Of a stretch of DNA of 64,000 bases, positions 12,733 to 27,102 are shown piece by piece; position 1 is the stretch's first letter, and the number at the start of each line of letters is the position of its first letter. The notes beneath the pieces were generated by a model, which was given only the letters and a program-made list of their open reading frames with translations, ran no database searches and was not told the origin of the DNA. Source of the stretch: Cacajao melanocephalus (Eukaryota; Chordata; Mammalia; Primates; Pitheciidae); the NCBI GenBank assembly GCA_963573385.1, contig CAUYLG010048087.1, forward strand, positions 118,556 to 182,555, in the 5' to 3' direction. A program made the translations under genes and the position numbers.

Positions 12733-13775
12733 TCACCGATATGAGAGCAATTATATAATCTAGCTAAAACTAAATGAATGTCTCCCTCTCTCATTATTCA
12801 TGGTAGTTAACATTCTTTACAGTGTCTGCAAACACTGAGTAAGTAAATATTGAACCATTACTCCTGGTGGGTAAATGATATTTTGGTTCCTGTATGACTC
12901 TGGCCACACTTTTGTCTCTCTATCAATACATAACCTTATTTCATTTGTGTTTCAGTTTAATGATACCTTATTTAATACATATTGTATGCATATTAACATT
13001 GTACTCACAGCCAATAGCACCGTAACTCACCCCTCATTGAAGCTTGTTGAACACAATGTTTTCTCTGTAAGGCACATTATAGCCTCTTTGTGCTTAGGAA
13101 AACTATAATACAGCACTTCTGTATTATGTTTAAACAGAAAGTCATTTTAAATAGCAGAATCATAAACAAAAAACATAAAAATGAGAAGAACTAAATAGAC
13201 CGTGAAAAAAAACACTTGCTTATAGTAAGAAAACTGAAACATGAAGGCAGAATTTCACTTTGTTCAAACTCAGCTGGCAATACGTGTGGGGGTAACTCAA
13301 ATTTCGTGATTCTCTGCACGTGTTGGGGAATGATCATACAAATGCTGTGAGTATTGATTTTGGAGTACAAATTAATATTAGCAAATGGGTGTATTTGCAA
13401 ATATAGAATCTGTGGATAATGAGGATAGACAGTATATACATTCTAGGCTAGAAAAGAGAAAATGAGCTCCTTTCTTAAGTCATCAGAAGCCAATGAAAGA
13501 CCTGGGTTTAGTATTTCCTCCCATATCTTGGTTTCTGTTTGCTTAATTTAATGACAAATTCTAATTAGTCATGCCTGACTAACATAATTTGGGATGATAC
13601 TATGTCTTCATCACTGTCTACTTCTGACCCTGGCCCTGTTCCTAGAGTACAATAGGCATTCAGTTAATGCTTGTTGAAGGAATGCATAAACGCTTTTCCT
13701 CATTTGGAACTTTGTGGAATTGTTGAGAACATCAAATGGCAATAAGGAGGTTGTAGCTGTAATCACACACAAAAT
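12733..13775. other. Non-coding stretch, nothing recognised
   Basis: No supported gene. A short L2-like block, 'tacaataggcattcagttaa', lies near 13,650. Confidence 0.35.
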
Positions 13776-15404
<1,629 letters not shown>

Positions 15405-15510
15405 AAATTATTGTATTAGAAACAGTATCTACAAGACCACCAGTGGAAATGAGTAGAACCAATATAATTAGTAAGTTTGATTCACCACACCACAGGAGCT
15501 AAATCTTATG
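15405..15510 (+). repeat. Diverged direct repeat, copy 1
   Basis: The best-matching part, 'ataattagtaagtttgattc' then 'accacaccacagga' (15,464-15,497), recurs at 17,722-17,755. The flanks are also alignable but diverged. Confidence 0.6.
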
Positions 15511-15546
15511 GGGGAAAAATTGATGTCTTATTCACAAGTGTGTTGA

Positions 15547-15901
15547 GCTCTTCTTTCATTGCTATAAAAGAATACCTGAGACTGAGTAATTTATAGAGAA
15601 AAGAGGTTTAATTGACTCATGGTTCTGCGGACTGTACAAGCATGGCACCACTCGGCTTCTGGGGAAGCTACAGGGAGCTTTTACTCATGATGAAAGGTGA
15701 AGCAGAAGCAGGCATGTCACATGGCCAGAGCAGGAGCAAAAGGGAGAGAGGCGGGGAGGCACTCCACACTTTTAAACAACCAGATCTCAAGAGAACTCAC
15801 TCACTATCACGTACAGCACCCAGCCATGAGGGATCTGCCCTCAAAATCAGGGATTACATTTCAACATGAGATGTGGTGGGACAGATATCCCAACCATATC
15901 A
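15547..15901 (-). mobile_element. MST-type (ERVL-MaLR) solo LTR
   Basis: Forward reading shows the reverse complement of an MST/THE1-like LTR: 'attgctataaaagaatacct', 'gagactgagtaatttataga', 'aagaggtttaattgactcat', 'ggcatgtcacatggccagag', 'ttttaaacaaccagatctca', 'gagaactcactcactatcac', and the terminal 'cccaaccatatcac'. A deletion shortens the region near 15,830. There is no internal MaLR sequence, so it is a solo copy. Confidence 0.9.
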
Positions 15902-16136
15902 CCAAGTAGCTCTTTATTGATTTGTATTAAGCTGACTCATGGGTTTACCAATTTATTATCATTAAACACTGCCAAATTAATGTGTATTGATCAGTTATTT
16001 GGATATAAATACAAAGATACAGCAGAGTGCTTCAGGTTATTTTATAAAATAAATATCAAGTCTTTCCTTTAAATAATAAAGTATGCGTTCATTAAAGTTT
16101 AGAATGCTGAGGTATAAACTAGAAGAGAAAACTTGC

Positions 16137-16424
16137 AGCTGAGTATGGTGGCTCATGCTTATAATTCTAGCACTTTGGGAGGCTGAAGTGGGCTGTTCTC
16201 TTGAGGCCAAGAGTTTGAGAACATGCTTGCCAACATGGGGAAACCTTGTCTCTACTAAAAATAAAAAAAATTAGTAGGGCATGATAGTTGGCACCTGTAG
16301 TCCCAGCTACTCGGGAGGCTGAGGCATGAGAATTGCTTCAACCCGGGAGATGAAGGTTGCAGTGACCTGAGAGATCACACCGCTGCACTCTAGCCTGGGC
16401 CACAGAGTGAGACTCCATCTCAAA
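16137..16424 (+). mobile_element. Alu SINE (sense), diverged
   Basis: It opens with 'agctgagtatggtggctcat', contains 'gcactttgggaggctgaag' and the mid A-rich linker near 16,258, then the second monomer, and ends 'gtgagactccatctc'. The poly(A) tail has become the AATT array. Confidence 0.92.
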
Positions 16425-16503
16425 AATTAATTAATTAATTAATTAATTAATTAATTTTAAAAATTAAATAATTAATTAATTAATTTTAAAAATTAAATAA
16501 AAA
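16425..16503 (+). repeat. (TTAA)n/(AATT)n microsatellite from an Alu tail
   Basis: Two uninterrupted blocks of AATT units are separated by 'ttaaaaattaaat'. It is self-complementary, so it can form cruciforms. Confidence 0.9.
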
Positions 16504-16790
16504 ACCTAACCGAACCTTTCTCTTGTTTTACTGAGAAAAAGAAGCAAGTATAAAATAAACAAAAAGAATACATATGGAATATGCATTCAGAAATCAAAGG
16601 CCAGCATCCCATGTTCTAACGTTTGGTAAGATACTACCCAATTTCCTGCAACTTTCCCTTTTGTTCTTTTGTCAAAGGTTCCAAATGATGATTGTGAGCC
16701 ACCGTAACTTGAGGAGATCGTTGGATACATTTACTTATGTGTGTTAAATCATAATTCTTAATGCTATTTTGTGAAAAGGCTGGAGACAAA

Positions 16791-17013
16791 TATTTCTTTC
16801 TTTCTTTCTTTCTTTTTTTTTTTTTTTTGAGACAGAGTCTTGCTCTGTCATCCAGCCTCCGGCATTCAAGTGATTCTCCTGTCTCAGCCTCCTCAGTTGC
16901 TGAGATTACAGGCGCTCACCACTGCACCCAGCTAATTTTTCTATTTTTAGTAGAAGCGGGTTCACTATGTTGGCCAGGTCGATTTCGAACTCCTGACTTC
17001 AGGTGATCTACCC
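16791..17013 (-). mobile_element. Alu fragment (antisense) with internal deletion, preceded by (TTTC)n
   Basis: A TTTC/T tract at 16,791-16,828 leads into 'gagacagagtcttgctctgt'. Sequence is missing between 'catccag' and 'cctccggcattcaagtgatt'. The element ends early after 'aggtgatctaccca'. Confidence 0.88.
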
Positions 17014-17040
17014 AGCTCAGATTTTTAAAAATAAAGGCTA

Positions 17041-17323
17041 GAGGCCAGGAGCAGGGGCTCACACTTGTATTCCCAGCACTTTGGAAGGCCGGGGCAAGCA
17101 GATTTCTTGAGCCTAGGAGTTCAAGACCAGACTGGGCAACATGGAAAAACCCCATCTCTACAAAAAATTCAAATTAGCTGGGTGTGGTGGCAGGCACCTG
17201 TAGTCTCAGCTACTCAGCAGGGTGAGGTTTGAGAATCACTTGAGCCCGGGAGGTCAAGGATGGAGTGACCTGTGATTGCATCACTAGTCTCCAGCCTGGG
17301 TGACAGAGCAAGACTTTATCTCG
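17041..17323 (+). mobile_element. Alu SINE (sense)
   Basis: From 'gaggccaggagcaggggctc' through 'cagcactttggaaggcc', linker 'ctacaaaaaattcaaattag', to 'gcaagactttatctc'. The tail has become ACAT repeats. Confidence 0.92.
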
Positions 17324-17335
17324 AAATAAATGTGT

Positions 17336-17360
17336 ACATGCATACATACATACATACATG
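17336..17360 (+). repeat. (ACAT)n microsatellite
   Basis: Short run of CATA/ACAT units at the end of the Alu tail. Confidence 0.9.
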
Positions 17361-17654
17361 TTAGAAACAAGGAGGTTATTTCTAAGTTCATCACGTTAAC
17401 TAGAAAGGTAAATTAATCAGGACCTTCTCAAGTTACCCATATAATAGTATTTAATTTCACATGCTTAAATAAACAAACTCAGATTACATTTTAACTGTGA
17501 TTATTAAAATGGTGACCACAAACAAGTTATACCAAGATCCCTCACATTATGTGTTGTCTAAGAGAAAATCTTTTCATTTTCTTTTTTTCCTCCACATTCA
17601 CTCTTATTCCTAGATTATGAAAATCCTTTGAAAATGTTTCTCTTTTTTCTAAAT

Positions 17655-17770
17655 ACAGAATTATTATATGAGTAACATTATAGGCATGACCATAATAGAA
17701 ATGGAAACAAATACAGTCAACATAATTAGTAAGTTTGATTCATCACATCCCAGGATAGAATACATCTTGA
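17655..17770 (+). repeat. Diverged direct repeat, copy 2
   Basis: Second copy of the segment at 15,405-15,510. It shares 'ataattagtaagtttgattc' and the following 'a-cacatcccagga' with a few mismatches. The copies are about 2.3 kb apart. Confidence 0.6.
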
Positions 17771-17857
17771 CCTTCAAAAGTGCAGTTGACCAGAGTTCAG
17801 ATTTCAATGACAATGCATGGCAATACATGCCTAATTGGCATAGTTATATGTCATTAA

Positions 17858-17928
17858 TTTATTCCTTTTATTCATTTAACAAATATTTATTGAATGTTTA
17901 CTATGTGCCAGACGCTATAATGTTGTTC
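17858..17928 (-). repeat. L2/MIR 3'-end fragment (antisense)
   Basis: 'tttaacaaatatttattgaa' then 'actatgtgccagacgctata' is the antisense 3' end of L2/MIR. Confidence 0.65.
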
Positions 17929-20030
17929 TAAGGTAGCTTGTATTACTTATTATTGAAATTATACTTATTAAAATAATAATTTGTAGAGAAATTAAACTGG
18001 TGTTTTTTCTCCTTCCATTTCTCTCTCTTCTCTTCCTTTCGTCCTTTTCTTTTTTTTACTTCTTTCTTTTGTGTGGCTATAAATAGGAGTCCACCAGGTC
18101 CTTTCTGTTTGTAAGGCACAATTTGCCCCCCAGTCCCCACCCCAAAACTAACAAAATTTAGGGAAGGAGCTGATTTCACATTTCTTTAGAGGGCCTAGCA
18201 GAGTGATAAAAGGCAAAACTATTTTCTTTACATGAATGGTCACAGTACCAAAAAGGCCAAGAAAGAAGTCAAAGAGCACATAGTGTTTAATTATGAGAGT
18301 TTCTAGTGTCCTGAAGCCACAGAAGAAGCAGCTGCTTAAACATTGCTTACCCTTTGACTAATGGCCAAAAGCACTGAATGGGAGAAGGATTAACATGGTT
18401 AAGACTTAAACAAAAGTGGTACCACCATGAGAGCAACAACAAGCAAAGGCACATTAAAAAGTAACAGGAAATGATGTTAAGAAAGAGGTCATGTATGCAA
18501 AATTATGAAATGTTTTGTTCTTTGGAAGTATGTCTGTTTTTTTCTTCTGTTCTTAGTCGTCCATCTTTACCAGAGTTCTCAAATGAAAATGTAAAGGAAA
18601 GTTAGCACCACTCTAAAACAATGAAGGGTCAGTTCTCTGCCTTCCGATATGTAATTTGAATCGGAAGTATCCTAATGCCGATTAAACACAATTTTCTAAG
18701 CACAGGAAAAGGGCTGATAAAGTTAAGCAATGACTGTGGCTTGTCTTTTGTACTTCCTTTACTATTAACAGTTTGCACATTAACAAATGCTGGATAGCCT
18801 GTCTAGTGAACAGGGATGTCCCATTGCCAGGCTTATGTTTTAAGTGATGATTGTATGCAGATCTGAACAATAGTGTGCTAAATTTAAGTCTCTCTCATTT
18901 GATTTGAGTTTGGAAGAGAGAACCATGGCACCCCTTCTTCCTAAGGAAAATTGGGAAACATAGCATACTCACTCTTAAAAAAATACTCCTAACTGTTTAT
19001 TGTTTTATAATTTTGATGTGGTGAGTTCAGACCTCTTCTTAGGGAACGCTATGATTTTTTTAGCACATTCTTTGGAATATACTGCTTGAGTGTCTTGGTG
19101 CATCAGCTGAAACTTCATTTTAATTTCCCATATGCACTTACTAAATACTTGGTTTTCCTCTAAGTTGGTAATTATTCCTGGTGTATCACTGAGTTAAGAC
19201 CTATCCTCAAATATACAGATTTTTATATCATTCATGGAAGTTAAGATTTGTTGCAAGTAATAAAAATTGAACTCAAGCTACCTAATACAAATTTATTATT
19301 TTCTATATCAAAATTATGTGAAAATACAGGTGGGGCTGGCCTTAGGGATACGTGATATTAGAACATAAATCCTGTCACCTCTATCTCATACTTTTTTCTG
19401 CTTCTCTTTGTAATCATTTTATTATTTTTCACTGACTTCTTCATGAATTTAGAGCCATGGTCATTGGCACTTTCTAATTCATGCTTTCATAGTTTCATGA
19501 CCGCAGTGGAAAAGAGGCTTTGGAAATTCTCAGGGTATCCCTGTGACTGCCAACACTTGGGTCGTATTTTGGATTCATTACAGCAGTCTGAAGTTTACAT
19601 GGTATGGATCCCCCAGCTTAGCCATGAGCCTACACCTGGGAAAAATGGGGGAGAAGTTATTTTGAAAATGGGAAGGGGTGGAAGGCAGACAGTGTATCAT
19701 GTTTTATATATTTATATACACAAAACCCTGTAAGGGAGAAAATATAGATTTAAATCAGAGCAGAATAGTTAAACCAATGTTCACATATTTCTTTAGGTTT
19801 GTTGGAATTTATGTGCATGTAATTTTATTGTTAAAGTACATAGTGAAGTCAGGGAGACAAAGTAGAGAGATAGGAAGAATGGGAAGGAGAGATTGTGCGA
19901 AACAAACAATAGAAAGAGGAGTGGAGACATCCTGAAGTTTGTATGTGAGGAGAGTACAGTCAGGAGAGATACACAGGAAAGGGACTAGGAGAGAGAACGA
20001 GTTAGAAGATGGGGAGATAATACAAGGGAG
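17929..20030. other. Non-coding stretch with unresolved old repeats
   Basis: No gene is supported. A pyrimidine-rich run lies at 18,008-18,070. The interval 19,245-19,690 has the look of an old MER-type or LTR remnant that I cannot name. 19,840-20,030 is purine-rich ('agaatgggaaggagagattg'). Confidence 0.35.
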
Positions 20031-20035
20031 AGATA

Positions 20036-20206
20036 ACCAGGCATGGTGGCATGCACCTCTAGTCCCAGCTACTCAGGAGGCTGAGGTGGGAGGATCACTT
20101 GAGCTGGGGAGATGGAGGCCACAGAGAGCTGTGATGGCACCACTGCACTTCAGCCTTGGTGACAAAGTAAAGCCCTGTCTCAAAAAAATAAATAAAATGA
20201 AATAAA
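20036..20206 (+). mobile_element. 5'-truncated Alu (right monomer)
   Basis: 'gcatggtggcatgcacctct' to 'agccctgtctcaaaaaaata'. Only about 170 bp is present, so it is a truncated insertion or a monomeric copy. Confidence 0.88.
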
Positions 20207-21989
20207 TTTAAGGGATAAGTAGAGAGATAATAAGAGAAAGGAACATAGAGGAACACAGACACAGAACAGGGCAAGAGAAGGGATCAGAAAAGTGTAATTT
20301 ATAGAGAGAAAATTAAAATGCTATTATTATTGGTATTATTGCTACAATTGCTCTCTTTTGCCAATTAGAATGCTTTGGCATTATTGGCAGGCTTAATGTA
20401 AAATAAGATTTGTGGGTAACATTGATCTCCAAATTATAAATGTCTTTCAATAGGATATGAACAAATATCATAGTAATTCTCAAAGAATATTGCTATTTTT
20501 AATCAATGGAAGATATAACATATTTTAAAATCATACAATACTTCAAACACTGTGAAGAGAGAAAAAAGGCATACCAAATGATGAATGAATGGTTGTATTA
20601 CGGAAGTACTTGTCCTGATAGAACACTTCAAATACCATTTGGCTGCTACTTCTCTCTGGGTTTGCTTTGTATCCCATGGAGATGATCTGACCTTAAGCTT
20701 TTGTTAGCTTCAAAGAGAGCTCCGTTCTTGCCTCATCTCTGCAGTATTGATGAAAAAGACCCTTGGTTAACAACAGGAAGCCAAATTGATTTTAATATTG
20801 TGAACTCTTTACTCTGATGCAGGAAATGTTATCTGGGCCATCTCAGTGGGCTAGGGATTATCGAGCTGGATTAGGCTTCGAAATACAGATGAACTCCATA
20901 GGCCTGGTACAGCTGTAAGGTATAGGGGTAGAGAATATTAGGTGGCCATCTTGATATTTGTGATTCTGTTAATACACTCTCAAGTAGACTTGTTGCTTTA
21001 TCTGAGTGTATACAACTCGTCTTCTTCACTATTTTCAGTGGTTTATAACTCAGGAAAGAGATGACATATCAGCATATGAGTGTAGATTGGGTAGATCCAA
21101 TGAGATCTCTAATTTCGTCCATAAGTAGGCATAACAATGTGTTATTTCAGAAAACATTTACTGGAACCTGAGATAATACAATATGTCAAATTGCTAAAAG
21201 GAGACCCTATAGATCACAGGTCTGACCTATTATCTAGCTTTACTAATAATTGTAATGGTACAGGTAATCACATGGCATGGGTGAGCCAGGGAGAGAGGTT
21301 TTTGACCTTCAATACAGCTCACAAAAGCTTTCTTTCTGCATCAGAGCATGCACTGGGCCCAGTGTTACATAGGAAATCTCTAGATGACAGTTCTCTATGT
21401 GACAGTAATCTCTATGAGCAGTTTACATTCCTTATACAAAAGGAGTATTTAGGTAATTAAAATCTCCATTTTATATTCAGATACTTATATAGCTTTTTCC
21501 AGGAGACCATGCTCCATAAATTGATACATTTCAGGTTTGTTTATCATAAGCAATGCTAGATAGTAAGCATTTGATAGATAAGGACTGTCTCACTAGTAAA
21601 TGCCATTAACTAGCTTGCATTAGCATGTTTAATAGGATATTTGACTGGGCTACCTTGTTTATTTTCCTGGGAGTGGTCTCTTGGTGAAAGGAGAGAATGA
21701 ATGGCAGACCTGCTACTGGACCATATTCTTCCTAAATACCTGTTGATGATATGGATACAGAGATTAGCAAAACAGCCCCTACCCTCAAATATTTTTACCA
21801 TCTAAGAAGATGAACACAAAATGAACACCAGAGATAATGCATCTAAACCCCTAAACAACATGCATGGCACAGAATAAATACTTTTTTTTTTTTGCAGTAG
21901 TATTAACAATGCCATGTTAAAGTGCTATATCCTGGTTGAATTTGGATGGTGGAGTCTTGGTGGACAATGGAATCTGCACAAGTTCTGAG
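20207..21989. other. Non-coding stretch, nothing recognised
   Basis: No gene or nameable repeat. The frame at 21,137-21,460 (+) is a chance ORF with no motif, splice context or family resemblance. Confidence 0.35.
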
Positions 21990-24070
21990 TTTACTTATTC
22001 TGCTGACATTTATTGAGTAATCTCCCATGTGCCAGACACTATCTGAAGTGAAATGAAACAGAATTCCTGGTTTCCATGAGTTTTTAGTCTTAGAAAAGAC
22101 ACAGTCAGGTAAATAAATAATTGGAAAACATTATGATAAGACTGTTTTTAAAAATCTGTTTGTTAGGTATGAAAGTGCAGCATACTTGGCCTCCAGAAAT
22201 GCAGAAAGTTTCATCAATGTACAAGTTAAATCTTGAAGGCTGAGTGAACACTTATTGGGTAAATAAGAAGATAAAAGGCTTTTCAGGGGGAGAGAATGAG
22301 ATGGGCAAAGTTAGCAGCATCAGTGAACATGTGGGCATGGGGAGCTGCAAATTCTTACCATTGATTCCCTTTTGGATGTTGATCCAAGAAAATGCTGGAT
22401 AATTAGGTTGGGATCAGATGATAAATGAGGCCAAGAATGAATGATAATAAAAATAGCTACCAATTTTGAGAAACTGCTATGTTCCAGGTCAGTATTAGGT
22501 ACACATATTGAATACTCACGACACACTAGGAGGATGTAACATCTTGATTTTATAAATGAGAATGTAGTCCAGCAGCTAATGTGTTGGAATGTACCTCCAT
22601 AACTGTCTTACTGCAAACCCTATCCCTCTCCATGATCCTATGTGATCTCCCCTAGGCTTGGAAGCTTGCACATTGTTCCCACCTGATAGGGAAGGAGTGA
22701 AACAGCATCAGGAGGTCAGTTAGTCACCATTCAGAGTGTATATCAGTGTGCCTCTGCAAACACCCACAGGAACAAATAAACCTACGGATAGTGAGCATGC
22801 TTTGGAAATACAATATCAAAAAAAGGTCACTACTACCTTCTCTCTCTATTCCATCGAAATTGCAGCTCCTGACCCGTCTTTAACAGGAAGTTCTTGGCCA
22901 CCTCTCCGTTGGTGGTTTTAGCAGGAGAAAGACAGGATCAGTATTGGGTTTCAGAAAGATAAATTGGCTACCAGTGGAAGGAAAATGGCAGCTTAGAGAA
23001 TCTATGGTTAGAGAAGATTGTCTGAGACTTACTATAATATTTCAGAAATGAAGTAATAAGAGAGAATCTGGAGTGGCAATCATGGAGCAACTGATAGAAA
23101 CTAAAATTAATAAGAGTTGTTGAGAGCGTTCAGGGGACCCAAGATATCAGTTTGAATCACTGCAGTGAGCAATGCTGCTACTTAGATAGAAATTGCCAGA
23201 AGAGGAAAATAAATGAAACTTTGGATCTGCTGAGTTTGTGGAGGCTGAATGTAAAAGTCTTTTGTTTGAGATGGGGGTAGCCTAAAGGCGGGCATGAATT
23301 GGATCTGATGCAAACAGAGGTGCTGAGGTAGAAGACATGGATTTGGGTTCTGATGACTGCGAGAGTGAATGGGAAAGCGCATTCAATGGCAAGAACATTA
23401 CAAGGAGGTAGGGCACAATGTGGTTAAGCTATAATTTTTGCTATACTTCTTCATTTTTATTGGCATTCAGTTATTTTACATGTACTCACTATTTATTTGA
23501 ACAGCTTTATTCATGGGGTGCCTACTCTGTGCAAGGCAGTGCCTTTGGCAATGAGGACATGACGATGAGCAAAGCCTGAATGTTTCTTGCTCTCCTGAAT
23601 TTATAGTCTAGTAAAAGACATAGGCATCATAAGACATCACACTAGTGAATGTATAATTCCAAACTGAGATAAGTGCTCTTATGTGAAACATCTTTTATTT
23701 CTAGGAAAAAAGCAATGTAACAAAAACCCTTGTGATATGAAAGGTTTCCTAGGAAAGTGCAGCTGTGTTAAGACCTGAAGGGTAAGAGTTGTCATCCAGG
23801 CAAAAGGTGATGAAAGTAAAGGGTGCTCTCCAGACAGATAGAAAAGCAAATGATAAGTGATTGGAGTGTTTAGGAAATTAAAAGAACATGTAATTGGAGC
23901 CCAGGAAAGGGAAGAGAAATGAGAAATGTGTGTAGAGTTCCCATCAGTCAGAATTTGCAGAATAATAAGGATTTTGATCCACGTTCTGAGTAATGAGATG
24001 CCATTGAAGGTTTCTGTTTTTAAAAACTATTAACCCAAATCTCCTTTACGTGAATAATACAGCCCAGGTA
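21990..24070 (-). repeat. L2-associated ancient repeat cluster with a MIR
   Basis: Antisense L2-like 3' blocks recur at 22,010-22,130 ('tttattgagtaatctcccat', 'gtgccagacactatctgaag') and at 23,500-23,620 ('gtgcctactctgtgcaagg', 'tgaatttatagtctagtaaa'). An antisense MIR lies at about 22,440-22,570 ('tgctatgttccaggtcagta'). The text 22,915-23,400 and 23,760-24,020 also resembles an old mammalian repeat ('gagatgccattgaaggtttc'). All is heavily decayed. Confidence 0.45.
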
Positions 24071-27022
24071 GGGAGTGCTGAGGAATCAAAGTAGAGGTAG
24101 AAGGGATTCATCATCTCCCCCAGAGTGTCTGCTTTAGGAGGGAGCTGAGCCTCATCAGGCTCTTCCCAAATGATTTTCTTTGTTCACAAATATGTGTGTC
24201 TGGCTTAGTCTGCAGACCACATTTTTAGTTCACCTCGTGTTTCAGATGGCAGATGCCATAACTCTGAGGAAATTAGAAGTTCTGGCTGTACCAAAAATAT
24301 GTATATATCAGGAAAATGCAAAAGAAAACTGTTATGTGCTGCTTAAGAGAATTCATTGCCAACCTCCTACTGGTTATTCTAACCCAAAAAAAACAAGCAA
24401 AAGTGACTTGTTAGAGCCAGCAGCTATATTTTGAGTACCATTAGCCCTCATTGAATAATTCAATGCTTAATTGTGGTGATTTTGGTTGCTCAGAGAAGGT
24501 ATTCTTTTGCAATTATTTAGCTGTTTGTTGAGATTCACCATTGTCTAGTTAAAAGTATGAGAAGCAAATGTAGAATTCTTGCTGTGAAAATCACTACTTC
24601 TAAAGAGATGTGGTATTGCCATATAGTAGTTGCATTGTGCAATTACTACACAGAAATTACTCGCTTTCCTGTAGTCTTTCTCCAAAAAGAAGGCACTCTT
24701 AAAGTGACTCGGTGGGAGATTCGATTTTATCAAATTCTCTCTGATAAATTATACTGGTAGTCATATCTGGTCCTGGATAAACTTTATTTCCTTTTTGACT
24801 GTTAGCTATGTTGAACTCAAATTGCATACCAAGCCATAACATTTAGGAAAACATCAGATCTCTAGAGCTATAATTCATTTTGCTAATGATATATTAGTAG
24901 CAGAAAATGGCAGTTTGATTTCCTTCATTCGAAAGAAAGATTTCTATAGTAAGGAAGAAATTACCATGGCTAAAAGTCACTTTTAGTTAATTTCAGGTTT
25001 TATCAAAATATTTACAGAATACTTTGCCTTTGTCACCTGCTAGTCACTCAGTATATTTCAATGGCCATGGTATTATCTTTGGAATCACCAAAATGTAATG
25101 TGAAAGCAAATTGTTCTGGAATAGAGTGAATGCTTTAAAATATAAAATATATCCAATAAATGAATTAAAATTAGGAATGTTGACATAATTAAGAACATTC
25201 ACATTACGGATAGTGACCTCTACCCTAATTATAACGTTATAGTTAAAGAAGTTTAGGATCTTTCACAGTTTTTCCTTCTGTAATCCTTTTTCTAAACTGA
25301 ATTTCAGGTGTCTAGTAACTTGTGATTTTTCTGTGAAAAGCCCATGTTCTTCCCCTGTTTATTCCATAGATAACACTCTATAACTTGCCTTTTTCACTTA
25401 AAAAAAAATAATAGATATATGATACCATTTATATAACAGATATAATGCATATAATACATTATATATAATTTAAATATATAAATAAATAAATATAAATGTC
25501 TGGAAGTTAAATGTTGTCTGGTAGGTATGGAGAGAAGGGGGCTGTCTAATCTTCAACTTTTTTACTGAATACTTTCCTTTGCCATTATTTTCTGATACAA
25601 TAATATATTTTATTGTAAAATAAGTAAAAACAAATTAATTTAAAATGGTATGTGATGGCAAAAACTGAATAATTCTTAGAAATATTATCAATATTGGAAT
25701 CAAAACACGTAAGGCTATTAAACATGTGTATTTAAGCAAGCTCCACACTATATCCAGAAAGTTGGATCTAACTGATTATCATGCAAATGAAGAAGGTAAT
25801 CAGTTCAAAAATGACATAAAAACTGATATTGCCTTCCTGTTCTTATTTCTTATTCATTGAAAATGAGGACAAGATATGAAGGGTTTAGGGATCTAGGTCA
25901 TTGGCCCAGGATTCGGCATTAATTTTTCTCATAAAAGCACAGGAGGGCGATCAATCAGTGTTATCAGCTCTAATGCCATCATCGGAGCAGAAGATGAGCC
26001 AAAGGAAATTATAAGTTTCTTATAAATTTATCTTAAGTATCTGGAAATCATACTTTGTATCTTATGGCTTGAATGCAATAGGTTTACTTTTAACAATTTG
26101 TACAATGAGAAGATTAAAATTTCTACCAACATATTCAAAGCACTGATATATTTATTAAACTATTTGTAACAAAAATACCTATACCTTTTTTTGTAAATTT
26201 GAATAAAAATATCCCACTTAAACAACCTCTGGGATGTGATTATGCATAAATATTATTTTCTTCAAATACCCCAAATCTCTCTCATCATAGTTGATGTGCT
26301 TTGTTATATTCCACTTGAAAGTTTTGAATTGAAAAGAGGGATGTTTCTAAAGCTTTTTGTATCACTATTTGGCCTTTAGCATTTTTCAACCAGTGAATTA
26401 TCTTTAACCAAAAAATTTTCCTCAGAAAATGGAAAAAAAATATAGGGACAAAAACAGAAACAATGCAAAAAAAATGAACAGTTATAAAACAGTATAGAGA
26501 TAAAAAATCAGAGGTGTAATATCCCAAACCATGAACTATTTGTCTTAATCATGCAGCCTTTTCATCTCTGAAAGAATCTATTCATGTCGTATTCAAGTGC
26601 TTAATGTTCACTAGCAGTTAATAATTATCATGAGCATCCCAGTCACTAGAAGATCCTTAAGTGCCTGTTGATGAGCAAAGAAAAATAAAATCATATTCAA
26701 GTACCAATTTTTGAAATTCATGCTTTAAATACAACCTTAGAAATGGCCTTAGGTTAAGGCTAATGGTGTATACCTTACTCAAATTTATGAGTCTATTTTC
26801 TGACAATGCTTCCATATAGAAAGTTTATAGCAGATAGTACTTTCTTCATATTTACATCCTGATCTAATTTTTTTGTCATTAGGTTACTTTTGTAGGTATG
26901 GATAGTTTCCAATCCTAGAGAAAAATGGGGGTTTTAGTTTTCTCTTATAACCTGGCTACCAGATGCTATGTGACAAGGACAGTCTTAGGATGAAATTATC
27001 CAGGCAAACAAATATTTCTTAA
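24071..27022. other. AT-rich non-coding stretch
   Basis: No supported gene. An AT tract with TATA/ATAA units lies at 25,405-25,500. All reading frames are short and unremarkable. Confidence 0.4.
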
Positions 27023-27072
27023 CCTCAAATGTACACATGTGCTCATAAGTATGTTTACCCATATGCACAAGC

Positions 27073-27102
27073 ATGCATGCACACACACACAAACACACAC
27101 AT
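27073..27102 (+). repeat. (CA)n microsatellite
   Basis: Short interrupted CA run ('cacacacacacaaacacaca'). Confidence 0.9.

Noticed and set aside
15612..15909. Overlapping + strand frames of 70-85 codons
   Set aside because: They are translations of the antisense MST LTR.
16425..16503. Possible CRISPR-like or regulatory array
   Set aside because: It is a simple AATT microsatellite grown from an Alu tail, without spacers.
21137..21460. 107-codon + strand frame
   Set aside because: There is no motif, no promoter or splice context, and the amino-acid composition fits chance.
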